Counted from the first letter of the stretch, positions 1-49,824 are shown. The stretch is 64,000 bases of DNA from Metaphire vulgaris (GCA_018105865.1 CM030837.1:7884725-7948724); one strand, 5' to 3'. Made by a program: numbers and translations. The notes: generated by a model not told the origin, from the letters alone.

Positions 1-816
1 GTGGGCAGAAGCCATTGACGTATATTAATAGACGCCAATGGCAGAAGCAGATTTCTTGCCCACCAGCATAGATACTGGCTATGCTGGTGGGCATAGAGAG
101 TGTTCTGGATACTCATATATGCCGAAAATGCAGTCTCGGCGAGGAAGCGACGTTCTGGGAATGCGTAGAACTACGCGAACAGAAGTGCAATAGTGTATTC
201 TATCAGCCAGTGTTACCAGTGAGATTTTTGAAATAATCTCAGAATTGCCTGCAAAAATTCCAAGAAAATCCCAGATTTATTTATGTAATTTTAGCAGTTC
301 TTTGCCACAATTCTGATATGTTCACCATTTTTGCAATTTTTCTAAAAGTTTTCCAATTTTTTTACGATCAATCGCCCAAAAAGTGTTGACAAGCGAAAAA
401 AGGTCATAACATTTTTCTCCTACATTTTTCTCAAGCCATTGTCCAAAGAAAATATGGTAAGATTCTCCTTTACTGTCAGAGAAACCCCCGGATTCCAGAA
501 AACATCACAGATTCCATGTAAAAAATACCCAGAAATACACAACAAAAATCTGCTAAAATCCCAGATTTCATAAGAAAATCCTAGAATCCCAGATGTAAGC
601 TAAAATCTCAGATACAGTGGAAAAATCCCAAGCGCTGATAACACTGATCTCAGCTGTGAGTCTTCTAGCGCAATTACTCTTTAACCATTTCGCTACCAAC
701 GATTCCAAATGGAGTCATTGCATAAACTAGTGAGGTTCTAACTTCTAACTCCTGAATGCAAATGCAAGCTATTACCTTATAATTCTTAAAATTCTTATTT
801 AATAGGGGCCTACACA

Positions 817-1144
817 CATGGGCGTAAAACAACGGGGACGGCGGGGGACGGTCCCCCCCGAATAATTAGTTGGCGGGGACAGAGTATCAATTATTCCCTT
901 AATGTTTTGGGCTAAATGGTAAAAAAATCTATGCTTGTCAGGGTATTTGGAGAGTGAAAAATTTAGAAATATCAGGATGACCTTTATTGCTTGTCAAGAC
1001 GTATTTCATGGGCGATTTTATGTCCCCGCCATAATATGCAATATCCCCCATAATGGAGGGGAGATTTTTATATTTCTGGGGGGTCAACTTTTAAAAAGTT
1101 ATTCTATCCCCTTCCCCAATGTTGACGCCAGGTTTACGCCACTG
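817..1144. mobile_element. hAT-type MITE, family with CAxGGGCGYAAAAC ends
   Basis: Starts CATGGGCGTAAAAC and ends GGTTTACGCCACTG. Flanked by an 8-bp target duplication CCTACACA/CCTACATA (one mismatch). Contains TTGCTTGTCA twice and G/C-run palindromes. Related to 62706-62994. Confidence 0.8.
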
Positions 1145-1484
1145 CCTACATAAAACATGCCTATTTGTCTAAAATGTATTTTTTAATTTCAAGTTAGACG
1201 GTTTGATGGAAGCGTTGTGCCAATTTGAAGTTATTGCCTCGTTGGAGCAAAATATTTATTTTAAGTTCAATTCCTCTGGCTGGGGCTACGACACTCTATC
1301 TGCAATCGCCCCCTTTCAAAACGTTTCACTTGAACTTTGAATTTCACTCCCAATGCGCGATGTCGTCAGGGGGTCTGGCGAATGTCTCACGTACATTGAG
1401 ACTTGAAGCTTGTCTGTTTAATATCGTTCAACCTCCTAATTAACGGGAATCGACCAGTATCTGTTTATTTCTCGGCCATTAAAC

Positions 1485-1862
1485 CAGTGTTTATTCTAGC
1501 CACCTTGACATTAGGGGGAGTTTTAAATGTTTGGGGGGAAGAAGGTTTGTCTCCCCAAAAAGCTTGACAAGCAAAAAAAGCTCATCCGCATACTTTTTCC
1601 TTCCCGGATGTGGCGACAAGCAAAAAAGGTCATCAACGTCCTTCCTTATGTTCATATCCTTCTTGTCCTTCTCCAATACTCTCTCTGACAAGCAAAGCAT
1701 TGGGGGATGGAAATCCCCCCCTAAAGCGCGACGAGAGGGTCTCGTCGCGCTTTGGAGGGGGAATTTCCATCCCCCAATGCAACATATAGAGTTTTTGTGG
1801 GGGGAATTTTTAAACTTGGGGGAAATCCCCCTAAGAAGGTCTAGACTCTAGAATAAACACTG
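1485..1862. mobile_element. hAT-type MITE, CAGTGTTTATTCTAG family
   Basis: Perfect terminal repeats CAGTGTTTATTCTAG / CTAGAATAAACACTG. Target duplication CATTAAAC/CATTAGAC. Contains GACAAGCAAAAAAGGTC-type modules at about 1566 and 1615 and an internal inverted repeat around GCGCGACGAG. Confidence 0.85.
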
Positions 1863-1987
1863 CATTAGACTATCGCCTAACGGTTTAACTAACGAATAAG
1901 AAGAGCTTCGTGATAATAAATACATGACTTCTAAGCAACGAACCGAGTGCAGCTTTCAGAAATTATGCTATAAATCCTACTGTACTG

Positions 1988-2121
1988 CAAGGGGGTGCAA
2001 TTGCACCCCTTGCACGCCCATGACTGTTTTCTCGCGGGGTAATAATATTGCATCGTCACACTTGGCTTATGATCAATTGTGAATTGTTTCACTTTATCAT
2101 CTTCGAAGGCGTACATACAGA
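1988..2121. repeat. 134-bp direct repeat, copy 1
   Basis: Identical to 2380-2513 (offset 392). Begins with the palindrome GGGGTGCAATTGCACCCC. Confidence 0.95.
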
Positions 2122-2379
2122 TATCTTGGGGGAAATCCCCCTAAGAAGGTCTAGACTCTAGAATATATATAGATATCTTCATAAAACCGTGTTTGCGATT
2201 TTTGCAGCCTCTGGAAATATGACAGACGTCAATGGAACGGACGACACGAGGTTAGCAGATAGAAACTCTAAGCAACTGTTTTCAATGGCGTCCGCAGAAA
2301 TTTTTCCAGGGGGTGCAAAACAGGGTCTTGTGACGAAAGAGACAAGCAATTTTACTTTTTTCATAACTTCACAGTTTTT

Positions 2380-2513
2380 CAAGGGGGTGCAATTGCACCC
2401 CTTGCACGCCCATGACTGTTTTCTCGCGGGGTAATAATATTGCATCGTCACACTTGGCTTATGATCAATTGTGAATTGTTTCACTTTATCATCTTCGAAG
2501 GCGTACATACAGA
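2380..2513. repeat. 134-bp direct repeat, copy 2
   Basis: Identical to 1988-2121. The block between the copies also repeats about 40 bp of the end of the 1485-1862 MITE (at 2124-2165). Confidence 0.95.
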
Positions 2514-2671
2514 CAATCGTGCACACACACGCACACACTATGCACACACACACACGCAAACGCGTAAACAATAGCACTACTAATTGGCATTCGTAGCTGA
2601 CTGTAAAAATAGTTTAAACAAATAAAAAATAGTTTTTAAAATAGTTTTTTAAAAATTCGCCCATAGGCCTA

Positions 2672-2800
2672 CTCGAACGAGCGTAGGGTCCGGCGCTGAT
2701 CTCCGTGTACTAGGCAAGCAGCGACGCAGGTGGCTATAGACACTAATCTACAGTAGCTTGCCATTGCTTTCTCCAGACCCGCGTTTTACTAGTTGGTTGA
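2672..2800 (-). repeat. SINE tail fragment (same family as 61.6 kb)
   Basis: Shares CCGGCGCTGATCTCCG, a TACTAGGCAA block and CAGCGACGCAGGTG with the 5S-headed SINE at 61611-61905, in the same orientation and order. No 5S head is visible here. Confidence 0.75.
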
Positions 2801-3040
2801 CTGACGTTAGGTTAAATCATGGAAATCATGTTCTGTGATTATAATTATTCGACAGAGATAGGCCTAATAAGTTTATGGTATCAAGGAAAACAGACCAGCA
2901 TTACGGAGATCATGTATGTTATATTATAATTACCATTGCAATCGAATTCTGTTGAGTTTAAATCAAGAAAACGCTTTATCTTTTCTTCGTTTGTCTCGCG
3001 GCATAAGCTTAAATAGTGGTGCTTGATCTGTCAATCGTAG

Positions 3041-13621
<10,581 letters not shown>

Positions 13622-13724
13622 GAAAGCATTACGCCTATTATTATTATTATTATTTTTATTACATGGTTGTTAACGCACATTAAGTCGTTCACTAAGTGAA
13701 GAATCATAAGTGCGGGGTGAGTCA

Positions 13725-14080
13725 CGTGACCTAAACAGTGTAGGCCAAACTGCAGAGTACAGTTTTCAGTCGGTGTTTAAAAACAATCAGCAAAACAGGG
13801 AAGTCCGAAGTGACAGATTTCGGTAGATTGTTCCAAACAGATGGCGCAGCATTGGCAGACGAATGGTCCATGAGAGAAGGGTGAGTGCGCCGCTGGCTGC
13901 ATGAGTTTGTTAGCACCTTGTGATCTCAATGGTCGAGATTGTTCCTGCAATTGGATGACGTCTGCCACGTAGCTGAGCTGTTGTGTTGTTATTGTCTTGA
14001 AGGCATTTAGCACAATCTTGTAATCAAATATAATTAAATATAGCCTACATGTGATGCCATTTTGAATAGAATACAGCATT
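13725..14080 (-). pseudogene. non-LTR retrotransposon 3' ORF fragment (CR1/L2-like)
   Basis: Two frames on the - strand give FKTITTQQLSYVADVIQLQ...RPLRSQGANKL and APSVWNNLPKSV...FKHRLKTVL, the usual end of the CR1/L2-type reverse transcriptase ORF (FKxLxxxxPxYLxD...LRSS...AAPxLWNxLPxxLR...FKxxLKTxLF). Frame-shifted, inactive. Starts just after the last SLC4 exon. Confidence 0.75.
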
Positions 14081-14815
14081 ACAGCCCCATTACTACGAGG
14101 TAACTATCGTGGCCATCATTTAATAAATGTTATCTTTTGTAATATTATTGAAACGAGTCCTAATAATCTTTGCAGATCTGTCAAATTTGTGAATGCGCAA
14201 CTTGATTTGAAGCATCGTTTTCATTCTTTCAAAAACATTACTATGCTATAGGCTAAGGCATGCTTCTATTGACTGCTGTACAGAGAACAAGGAAACATAA
14301 CTCATCGCAAATAACTCGACGAAATTAGCGATCAATTTCAAACGACAAACCAAGCGAAGAAGTAAAACCACCTTTCTTCGCCTATTTCTACAATCCAAAA
14401 TGAACGATTTGTTAGTCAGTCAGAGGGGTGTCTTAAGTAAGCAAGCCAAGTGCCTCTTCCTGTGAACGACTTCTCTGTCAATAGACTGCTCATTTTTGCT
14501 ATTTTTGCATCTTGTTGTTAAGGTGTGCCCTTCATTTAAATGTTGAATCTATTCGAGCAGCAAAAGTTTTCAAAACAGATTGCTGTATCTAGGATCTAGT
14601 GAACAATATTTATTAGATATCAGAATATAGTTTGTTTCTAATCTATTCTTTGCATCTTGATTGTCTATTTTTGTGGTTCTGTTTTTAAAGATACTTTTTA
14701 CTTTTAAATTCTGTCTATACTGTAAATTTTTGACAATTTAAATGATTTTTAATTAAATGGGAAATGTCCTATGAACTGATGAAGCCCAGATGTATATATG
14801 TATGTATGTATGTAT

Positions 14816-14950
<135 letters not shown>

Positions 14951-15031
14951 TTATATGTGCTTTTGTGATATTTTATTGTCTAGGGTACTTTGCCAAGTTA
15001 CTTTTGTTTAAGAATAAACACATGTTTAGGA

Positions 15032-15033
<2 letters not shown>

Positions 15034-15063
<30 letters not shown>
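15034..15063. repeat. (CA)n microsatellite
   Basis: About 15 CA units. Confidence 0.97.
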
Positions 15064-15066
<3 letters not shown>

Positions 15067-15598
15067 TATAAAGTCACACTAAATAAATTAAATGTTGTAA
15101 AAGGGCTATAGGTCTGCTATGCATAGTTGCATACCAATGAAAAATGTTGAATAGGCCACCAATTAGCCTTAGTGGTGTTGACTATTACATAAGCATTGTT
15201 TCTTGTTGTATATTTTGCAAATTTAATTAGGATCTGATTTGTCTTGAAATAGGGCATATTCCAAGAATTTTTATACACTTGAAATTATCTGCACTGCAAA
15301 TTTTAATTCGTAAAGCACATATGCTGCAAGACAATTGGCATATGAATGGTTTGAGATTGGCAGCAATGACCAAGCATCTCAGTTCAGAATATTCATCCAA
15401 CAGTCAATAAGTGAATTTGAACATTTGTCTGTCTTCATTTTAAAAAAAAGACTTGATTTTGTCTTCCTAAAAAGTCAGTATGCAGTTACACTTTGTAGTA
15501 ATTTCATTGTAATCAATGTCTAAGGGAATGCTCAGCTAAGGTTAGTTTCATTTAGACTTCAGCTCAATTCAGTAAATCAATCAATAAATATTGAACAC

Positions 15599-15649
15599 TT
15601 CATGAAGTTCTAGAAAATTCTTAATGATTAAGGAACATTTTGCCAAATT
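15599..15649. repeat. 51-bp direct repeat, copy 1
   Basis: Identical to 17547-17597, beginning TTCATGAAGTTCTAGAAAAT. No terminal repeats or target duplication. Confidence 0.93.
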
Positions 15650-17546
15650 CATAAAAACATAGTGATCAAACCTTAATAGCATTGCACAAATTTAAATATT
15701 CTAATGTTCAAATGGAGATAGGTTCAAATGAAAACAAAAGCTCTAAGTGATAATTGCAAAATACGGTATATAAAAGACCTTGTATCATTACTGTATACAG
15801 TATTTGCTGTAAAATAGAATAGGGAAAGTGCAAAATATAGACAAATAGGAACGACAAAACCCATTTCTGAATTTATTTGTTACTTCAGAATAAAAACGTT
15901 GAACGAAGTAATTCTAGTTGCAAATGAACAGTTAAAATCACAATATGGGTCTAAGCTTTGCAAGCAAACATACAGGTGGCATTCCATTGTATACAAGTGC
16001 CCTCTGTCATGCTCTTAAGCTTATACCGTAACTATTCCATATGAACATCAAAATAAAAAGTGTGCAAGTCAAATTTGCCTATCTGTTAAACAAAACAACA
16101 TCAAATAAAGTCAACTGTAAACATTTAGTTATTGAACAACAATAGATACAAAAAAATTCATTCTAGAAATCATTTCCAGTTTCAACTTTAGCACCATAAA
16201 CTTCAATCAGAAGCAATGGTTTACATGCTCGATGAATTATCAAAAGTATCATTACTTTACAATGACAATATACCTTACACCTATCCAGATACGGATTAAC
16301 TTTTCTGGAAAGACTATCTTTAAGTGCATTTCAACGTGTATCAATTCACAGTCCAAAGCTGACAAAATGAATACCAAATTGAGAAATGGCTATAAAACAG
16401 CAACTGAGCGTGTCAGCAGACATGATAAATTAACAATTTGGCAGTTTAACTACAGAAATCCAAAATGAAGAGAAACCATCACAGAGTAAACCAGCCAGCT
16501 GAAAGATAGAAACAAAAAAACTGTGGGCATCATCATACACAAAGCATTCAGCAAGAAATACATGTGAAGCGGTGAAGCCATAATAAAGTAATGTGTTAGA
16601 TAGTGAAACATATTATATCGACTACAGCAGTGTCAACAACTGCAAAATCATACAGAAATATTGTAGATCTGGAATCCACAGCATGATTCAGAGTTTAAAG
16701 TCATGGATAGAGCTTTGCACTTAATCAGAAATCCAACAAAGCATATGTACTATGGTAACAATAAATGAGAAAAATACAAATGTAAAGTAATTTCAAATAA
16801 TAAAATTAAAAAAATTACATATACAGTATTTGCTGTTGCACTCGTACTGGCAACAACTTTGACAGAGATGATAATAGCTTTTGAGAAGAACCCAACCAAA
16901 TCCAAGACACTTCTATGAAAGTTACTGATGCTGCTGCTGAAGTTGAGACTACTCTAGAGCCATCGTGTATCAGTGAATGCTTCTCATACAGGAACTTTGA
17001 GTATTCTATCCAATCAACACCTTGCAACTGTTTTTCATTCCATGCATACATTTAATATAGAAAATTGCACAAACACTACATTCTACATCCTTTTTGTGTT
17101 TTTACTTCTTTGGATGATGCAACAATAAACAAAGCTGTGCAAGATGATAATTTATAAAAGATAAGCGACAGCAGCTAAATCTGCAGGATACCACATCAGA
17201 CTTCATTCCCTTGGCAATCTCGGTTTTTCTCTCATATTGTACATATTGCAAGGCTTATTAACAAATGTATTAAATGTAAGTTGTGATGCGTGAAATTACT
17301 GTGATATTATTGCCATCAACAACTACCGGTATAGCATTAAACCTCTTGAATTAATTATCCATGCTGCTTCATATAAGCATTGTTATCCTAAAGTGATGTC
17401 AAGGGACTACACTCCGCAGTTGTCAGTCGAATTACCAGTAGACGCATGTCACTTGGCAACATCAGTTCAAATTTGTTGCTTTCTTGCTGACTATTAAGAA
17501 TACATAATTCCTGTGTCAAGTACCGGTATTCAGAATTATTCATAGA

Positions 17547-17597
17547 TTCATGAAGTTCTAGAAAATTCTTAATGATTAAGGAACATTTTGCCAAATT
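17547..17597. repeat. 51-bp direct repeat, copy 2
   Basis: Identical to 15599-15649. Followed by three short repeats of a GGCACTTAACC(A/G)TTTGCC motif. Confidence 0.93.
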
Positions 17598-18423
17598 GGC
17601 ACTTAACCGTTTGCCACTTAACTTAATTTGCCAATGGCACTTAACCATTTGCCTTTATCAGAAATTCCCCTCTTTCCTCAAGCTAACTCTGAAGATTAAC
17701 TGAATAACAACTATTAACAAAGGATTTTACCATACAAAAATTACAAAGCAAGTATTACTTGGAAAACAGGAAACATTTCCAACAAAACTGCAACAGAAAT
17801 GAATAGCTATATTCAAAATCAGTCTTTTCAACAATAATTATAATGAACATAAGTTTTAATTACAAACTGCAACAGCAATAGGAGAAATAATGACAATAAA
17901 AATTTTAAAATAATACATAATATAATTTTCAATGAGATTGGTTGAAAATAAATTGGTGAAAATAAACAAACATTACAAATACTGTCTCTTGGCCAACAAT
18001 CAGAAATATAACTGTCAAAAACAAACGTGATTCATTTGCTTGATTCTATTTGCAACATCATCTAGCCACACAACTCAGCGTTGCTAAAAACACTAGCAGC
18101 TTAAGCAATAAATAGCCAAATTATGACTAATAATATATTTAAAACATTCTTTAAAAATGCACCAGTTGCAAGCCACTGTCACTACACGACTGAGGCCAGA
18201 TCTAAAATCAAAATGGAAATAACAGAACAAGATGAGTTTATGATCGAGCAACAGCATGTCATGGCAACAGACATGATGCATTACTGGATCATTTCAGTGT
18301 GACGATATTTCAACTTTGATTTCTGTCATTTGTGATATGTCATTCATTACTTATTATGTAACTCTCATATGATCTTCATGGCATTTTCTTGTAATGATTT
18401 TGCTGCTTCATGCTTCATGACTA

Positions 18424-18490
<67 letters not shown>
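18424..18490. repeat. (AAT)n microsatellite
   Basis: About 21 units. Confidence 0.98.
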
Positions 18491-18491
<1 letters not shown>

Positions 18492-18654
18492 GCATCTGGA
18501 TAAACACGGGAGCAACGACTGCAAACATTTACTTTAAAACAGTTTCCAGCATCTATCTCAAAGTTGGTGTTTCACATTTTAAAGAAATCATAGAATGATG
18601 CTGGTGTGTTTATGCTCAATTTTTCTTCAACATAAAGATAAGAAAATCTAAAAA

Positions 18655-18660
18655 TTTATT
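18655..18660 (-). promoter_or_regulatory. possible GLI polyadenylation signal
   Basis: TTTATT on the + strand reads AATAAA on the GLI strand about 400 bp after the stop. In AT-rich DNA such hexamers are common, so it is only a candidate. Confidence 0.3.
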
Positions 18661-19058
18661 TGCTACAAACTTCCTTATCAATTTTAGTTTCACATTTTAA
18701 TCTCATTATGAGAACCTTTTACAAAATGTTCTTGCATAAGTCACAAGTACCAAGGAAACTTTTTAAACTCTGATCATCATCGCTGTGGACACTAGAGTGT
18801 TTTTATCCAGGATTTTCAACTGTTTTCTTAACAACTGCTTAATTTGAAAGTTCAGCAAGCAGAGCACGGCAGTTGTCAACCTATAGCCACTCAGGCGAAC
18901 ACCCAAATTCACTCAAAATCAAGGACTTACCTACCGGTAGTTGATTTCATCTAACAAGGTTGATCCCAAGACATTATGCATTTCTGACAATCTTACAACT
19001 CAGCTGATGATTGTTGTAATGAAAACACTTCTAACTTTTGATTTACATATTGTTACTG

Positions 19059-45571
<26,513 letters not shown>

Positions 45572-45675
45572 CTGTATTAAATAAACGCAATAGTATTCAA
45601 ATGGACATTTCTAAGCACTGATGGAAAAACAATAGCACGATGGAAATACCGGTAATGATTATACAATAACAGCAG

Positions 45676-45858
45676 CAATAGCTCAAGTCATAGACACGGT
45701 CAAACATGATAACCTGTAGCTAAGCATGCTGGACATGGGTTTCCCACCTCATCAGATCCAGTTAGTGTTAAGTTGTACAGCAAGAAGAGAGCCAGCATTA
45801 AAACAGACAATCTCTTATTCGACTGGTTTCAGATCGAGAAAGAAGTCAGACAGGACTG

Positions 45859-45925
<67 letters not shown>

Positions 45926-46170
45926 TCTCTCTCTCCAACTTTGTTCGATATCCTCGCAGAACAACTAACGGAGAAAGTATTACATTGCTTCCATGGCGGG
46001 TTTAGAATCGGCGGAAAGCGGCAACTGCAAATTACGGTATGCCGACGACATTGCCCTACTGACAAAACCCCAACCCGAACTGCAATAACTGGTACTCCGG
46101 GTAGAGATGGCGGCAAAGGTTAAACATGAACACCAAGCCCAAAACCAAAATAACAATCAACACTTATTAA
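45676..46170 (+). pseudogene. non-LTR reverse transcriptase relic carrying a (CT)n expansion
   Basis: Reads SMLDMGFPPHQIQLVLS, EKEVRQDCNLS, PTLFDILAEQ, GGFRIGG and, in a second frame, NCKLRYADDIALLTKPQPEL. It has the RT order xxLS-P-x-LF-x-I ... YADD. The (CT)n tract 45861-45935 lies exactly inside the C-x-LSP block. Resembles the fragment at 29620-29935. Confidence 0.85.
45861..45935. repeat. (CT)n microsatellite within RT relic
   Basis: About 35 CT units. One frame is open as Leu-Ser repeats. Confidence 0.98.
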
Positions 46171-46229
46171 CTTTTTAAATCACTGATCTTAAGGAAGACA
46201 CAGACCCACCCAAGCACATCGGTGTAGCA

Positions 46230-46460
46230 TAGTATGCGCACCAGTAGTTTGCGCACCTGGGAGTTTGCGCACTAGGAATTTGCGCACCAGGGTTAGGGTA
46301 AGGGTTAGGTTTAGGGTTAGGTTTAGGGTTAGGGTGAGGGTTAGAGTTAGGTTGAGGGTTAACTTTAACCCTAACTCTAATCCTAACCCTGGTACGCCCC
46401 TGGTGCGCAAATTCCCAGTGCGCAAACTCCCAGGTGCGCAAACTACTGGTGCGCATACTA
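46230..46460. mobile_element. inverted-repeat element enclosing telomere-like (TTAGGG) repeats
   Basis: Arms 46230-46296 and 46384-46460 built from 16-bp units with TTTGCGCAC. The loop is a degenerate TTAGGG/TTAGGTT array that switches to CCCTAA-like sense near the right arm. Confidence 0.85.
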
Positions 46461-47459
46461 ATGTAGACCAGCACATCAGCAGCGCCGTTCAATGATAAGC
46501 TAAATTAGTAAATGATTCCATAAAAGATTTATAAAATCCGAAATATTGTTCAAACTGAGCTGAAATTTGTGAAGAAAAGAACTCAGTTTACCATAAATTG
46601 TTCACTTACATTTAGAGTCTGTATAAAATTCTATCTTTATACACTGGCAAATGTATTTTAATCTAACAACTTGCAATTTCAGATTTTCCACCTGGCCCGC
46701 GAGATCATTGCATACAACCAGAAGAAAGTGAAAAAAATTGAAATTATTTTATGGAAACATGGCACTTTATTTAAAAATCTCATAAAGGGTTGGCAGCGCC
46801 CGGGGCAGAAGAAAGATTGCGCTTCCAATTTCTCCCTAAGATGTCTTTGACAAGCAAAAAAGGGTAACTACAGTTACTGCATTGCATAGATGTTGCAAAC
46901 GTAAAATCTGAAATAAAAAAACTTAAAAAACACATTTTTTCTGAAAATATAAAAAACATAAAACAACGTTAAAAGAAATCGTTCATTTACTTTTTAGCAA
47001 ACACAAAAATTAATAATATAGGAAGATCCGGTAAAAAAGTTTGTAAAAAAAGTTTACAAAAGTTTAACTGACTTTTTTTAGTTTAGTTCAACTATTTTAG
47101 AAGTTTAATTTCAAACTAAAATTTAACTAATGATTTTTAGTTGTAAAAAAGTTTTAGTTTAATTGAAATTTTTTAGTTTAGTGCCCATCACTGTATAGGC
47201 CAAATAGAAGTCTACGACTAAGATTGTACACGCGGTTTAACAATATAAGACATTCATTAGTTTAAAGACATCAAGCATCACAAATCAAGCATTACACATT
47301 TGTAAAGGGGTTATGATTTTCAAGTCTTTAGAGTTTCTCTTTGATCCTTACTATGTGCCCATTCGATCCAGGTCAGTTATGCTTCCTCCAAGAAGATGAC
47401 TCTTAATGTGCATCATCATGTCTACCATGTCTAGATGGTATTCCTCTAATTCAGTGTTT

Positions 47460-47793
47460 CCCAAACTGTGGTTCGCAGGACTCAGTCTACTCTAATGGGT
47501 CGAAGGGCTCAGCCTAGTGGATCCCGGGGTAGCGCGAAATTAAATTCAAAAGTGTCATTTTCTAACCAATACCACAATGCCACAAGCCTTGAAAGTTGCA
47601 AGTAGACTTAGGTCTTAAGAAATTTATATGCATGCAATCCTCCATACACAGCTTATAGTAAAATGATTAGTGTTTAATGAAATTTTTATGCAATTTTAGT
47701 CGCAATAGACAATAAGTTTGCAGGCCCATGGGCACGGTAAGTTACAAAGCCGCTGAAGTGAGTCGCACAGTTCCAAAAGTTTGAGAAATCCTG
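47460..47793. mobile_element. hAT-like element, CAGTGTTTCCCAAACTG family
   Basis: Left CAGTGTTTCCCAAACTGTGG, right AGTTTGAGAAATCCTG. These resemble Charlie-type hAT ends. No clean 8-bp duplication. A piece related to its right end recurs at 48407-48462. Confidence 0.6.
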
Positions 47794-47933
47794 GCCTATG
47801 GTACTTTTAAGAAATTAATCTTATTTCGCAATAACACAAGGAAGCGTATTCCGACCATTTTCCTCTGAAACTCCACTAACAAAAGGGAATTGCTATCCAG
47901 TGCCTAAAAGAACCACGCAGTTTTTGCCATACC

Positions 47934-48126
47934 CAGTGGCAGCTCCACCGGGGGGGGCTAGAGGGGCCGGTGCCCCCCTATTGAGTGCCTGGCCTCGCCA
48001 GTGGCCCCCCAGTTGGGACCCTATACTTAATGCTACATACATTAAACAACAAATGGTCAGCCCCCCATGATTAGAAGTTGCCACCCCAACGCCCCCCCCA
48101 CTTGCCGAATCGTAGAGCCGCCACTG
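47934..48126. mobile_element. hAT-type MITE, CAGTGGCGGCTCCACCGG family
   Basis: Ends CAGTGGCAGCTCC / GTAGAGCCGCCACTG, exact duplication GCCATACC. Close copy of 35400-35593. Confidence 0.94.
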
Positions 48127-48840
48127 GCCATACCCATAGGATTTTTAAAACACATAACAAAGATATGCTACTGGCAAAATTTTAAAGATAATTTTCAAGA
48201 AATTTCAATATCTATTTTTCTCCTTTCATCTTATTTGGAAGAAGTATGCATAATTCTGCCTAATGTATTTGCCATATTTTCATTTGGTGTGAATCAGAGC
48301 TTTTGTTCTGCCATTTATTCAAAGCTCAGAAAATTCCTTTCAATCAACGTTCGCCAGATGGCGTAATGCACTCTTTGATATTACATGCTATTATAAGGGC
48401 CGCGGCCTGTTACAAAACCGCTGAAGTGAGCCGTTCCAAAATGTTTGGTGAACCGTGCTTTAATTGATTCTTTCTCTTGTTCTTCAGCATATTCATTAAG
48501 CTAAATTGGTTCACAGTTTGTGCTGAGTGTGAGAAATGTTCCTCCAATATCCATTCGATTTGCTTCATAGGGGCCATCCATAAATGAAATAACGCGATGT
48601 TGGCAGTTTTTTTTATTAATACTGGGTCTATGACCGGGTCACAAAGGTGACCCAAATGACCCATGACCCGGTTCCATGTCTGGTGAGCACGTGTACAGCT
48701 TAGAGGGAATCTTGATTGCAATAATGGATTCAGAAAAAGAACTTGCGATTCTTCTTTGTTCCAACTTGAAGTCATAAACATTTTGGCTCTTTGTAGGCCT
48801 ATGTACAGCCCGCCTGATGTAGTATTAGGTCTCATGTAGC

Positions 48841-49165
48841 CAGGGATATTTTTACACCCCCCTAAACCTCCTACCCCCCAATTTGAGGTCGACAGGCTCG
48901 ACACCCCCAAAATTTGGTAATGTGACAATGATATGCATACAAAATGCATACTAATTAGCCCTGAACACCCCTCCCCCCAATGGAGAAGTACACCCCCAAC
49001 TTTTATTCTCGGATGACCTCTTTTATTTTTTTGCTTGCCAGACTTTTTTTAGACTTGATAACGTTTTTTTGCTTGTCAGCCTTTTTTGGCCAAAAATTTC
49101 CAAATTCCAACACCCCATAGATTTTCCCAACACGCCCCAAATTCACAATCCTAGAAATAACCCTG
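48841..49165. mobile_element. hAT-type MITE, CAGGGATATTT family
   Basis: Ends CAGGGATATTTTTACA / CTAGAAATAACCCTG, exact duplication CATGTAGC. Contains two TTTTTTGCTTG(C/T)CA modules. Same family as 11173-11649. A truncated copy is at about 35005-35130. Confidence 0.93.
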
Positions 49166-49580
49166 CATGTAGCCCTTTGAAGAAATAGTTTGCCCACTTC
49201 TTAGCTAGAGTTTTCATAATTCATTATTATTATAGGAACTTATATCTAATACCTAACCTGTTCTTATTGATCATACACCTTTGAAAACACATACAGCATA
49301 TTACTGGTAATTCAAGCTCTAAGCATCTCTGGCTCTGCATTATTCTGACACAACACTTCAACTTCTACATAAGCTCTTCATCGTCATCATCTCAACAGCA
49401 GCATTTTACTCTCAAAATAAATCCTCTTCATAATCATCAAGTTCTGCTGCTCCAACAAAGACATCTCTGTCAACTCACAGACAGTCAAATTTCTACACAG
49501 CTTCAACATTTCTTCAACTAAAACACACAAAACAGTTGGACTCGAACACCTCATCAACATCAAATTACCGGTATACGGTA

Positions 49581-49824
49581 TCACGACAATTCGTATACAG
49601 ACTTTTCGTCTATGACAATTTGTCTACAGACTTTAGGTCTACCCACAGTAGGTCTACTACAATATCTGGGCTAGGGTTAGGGTGGGTTTAGGTTAGGGTT
49701 ATTGTTACTTGTTAGGGTTATTGCTAGAGTTAGGGTTGTCGTTAGAGGTAGCGTTATCGTTAGAGTTAGGTTAGAGTATCGTAGTAGACCAAACTGACCA
49801 ATTGTCTGTAGATGAATTGTCGTG
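49581..49824. mobile_element. inverted-repeat element with telomere-like interior, second copy type
   Basis: Arms CACGACAATTCGTATACAGA and the complement of TCTGTAGATGAATTGTCGTG. Interior is TTAGGGTTAGGG-like and TTAGAGTTAGG. The sequence differs from the 46.2 kb element but has the same layout. Confidence 0.75.

Noticed and set aside
46290..46380. chromosome end or true telomere
   Set aside because: The TTAGGG repeats are short, degenerate and enclosed by inverted repeats, with unique sequence on both sides.
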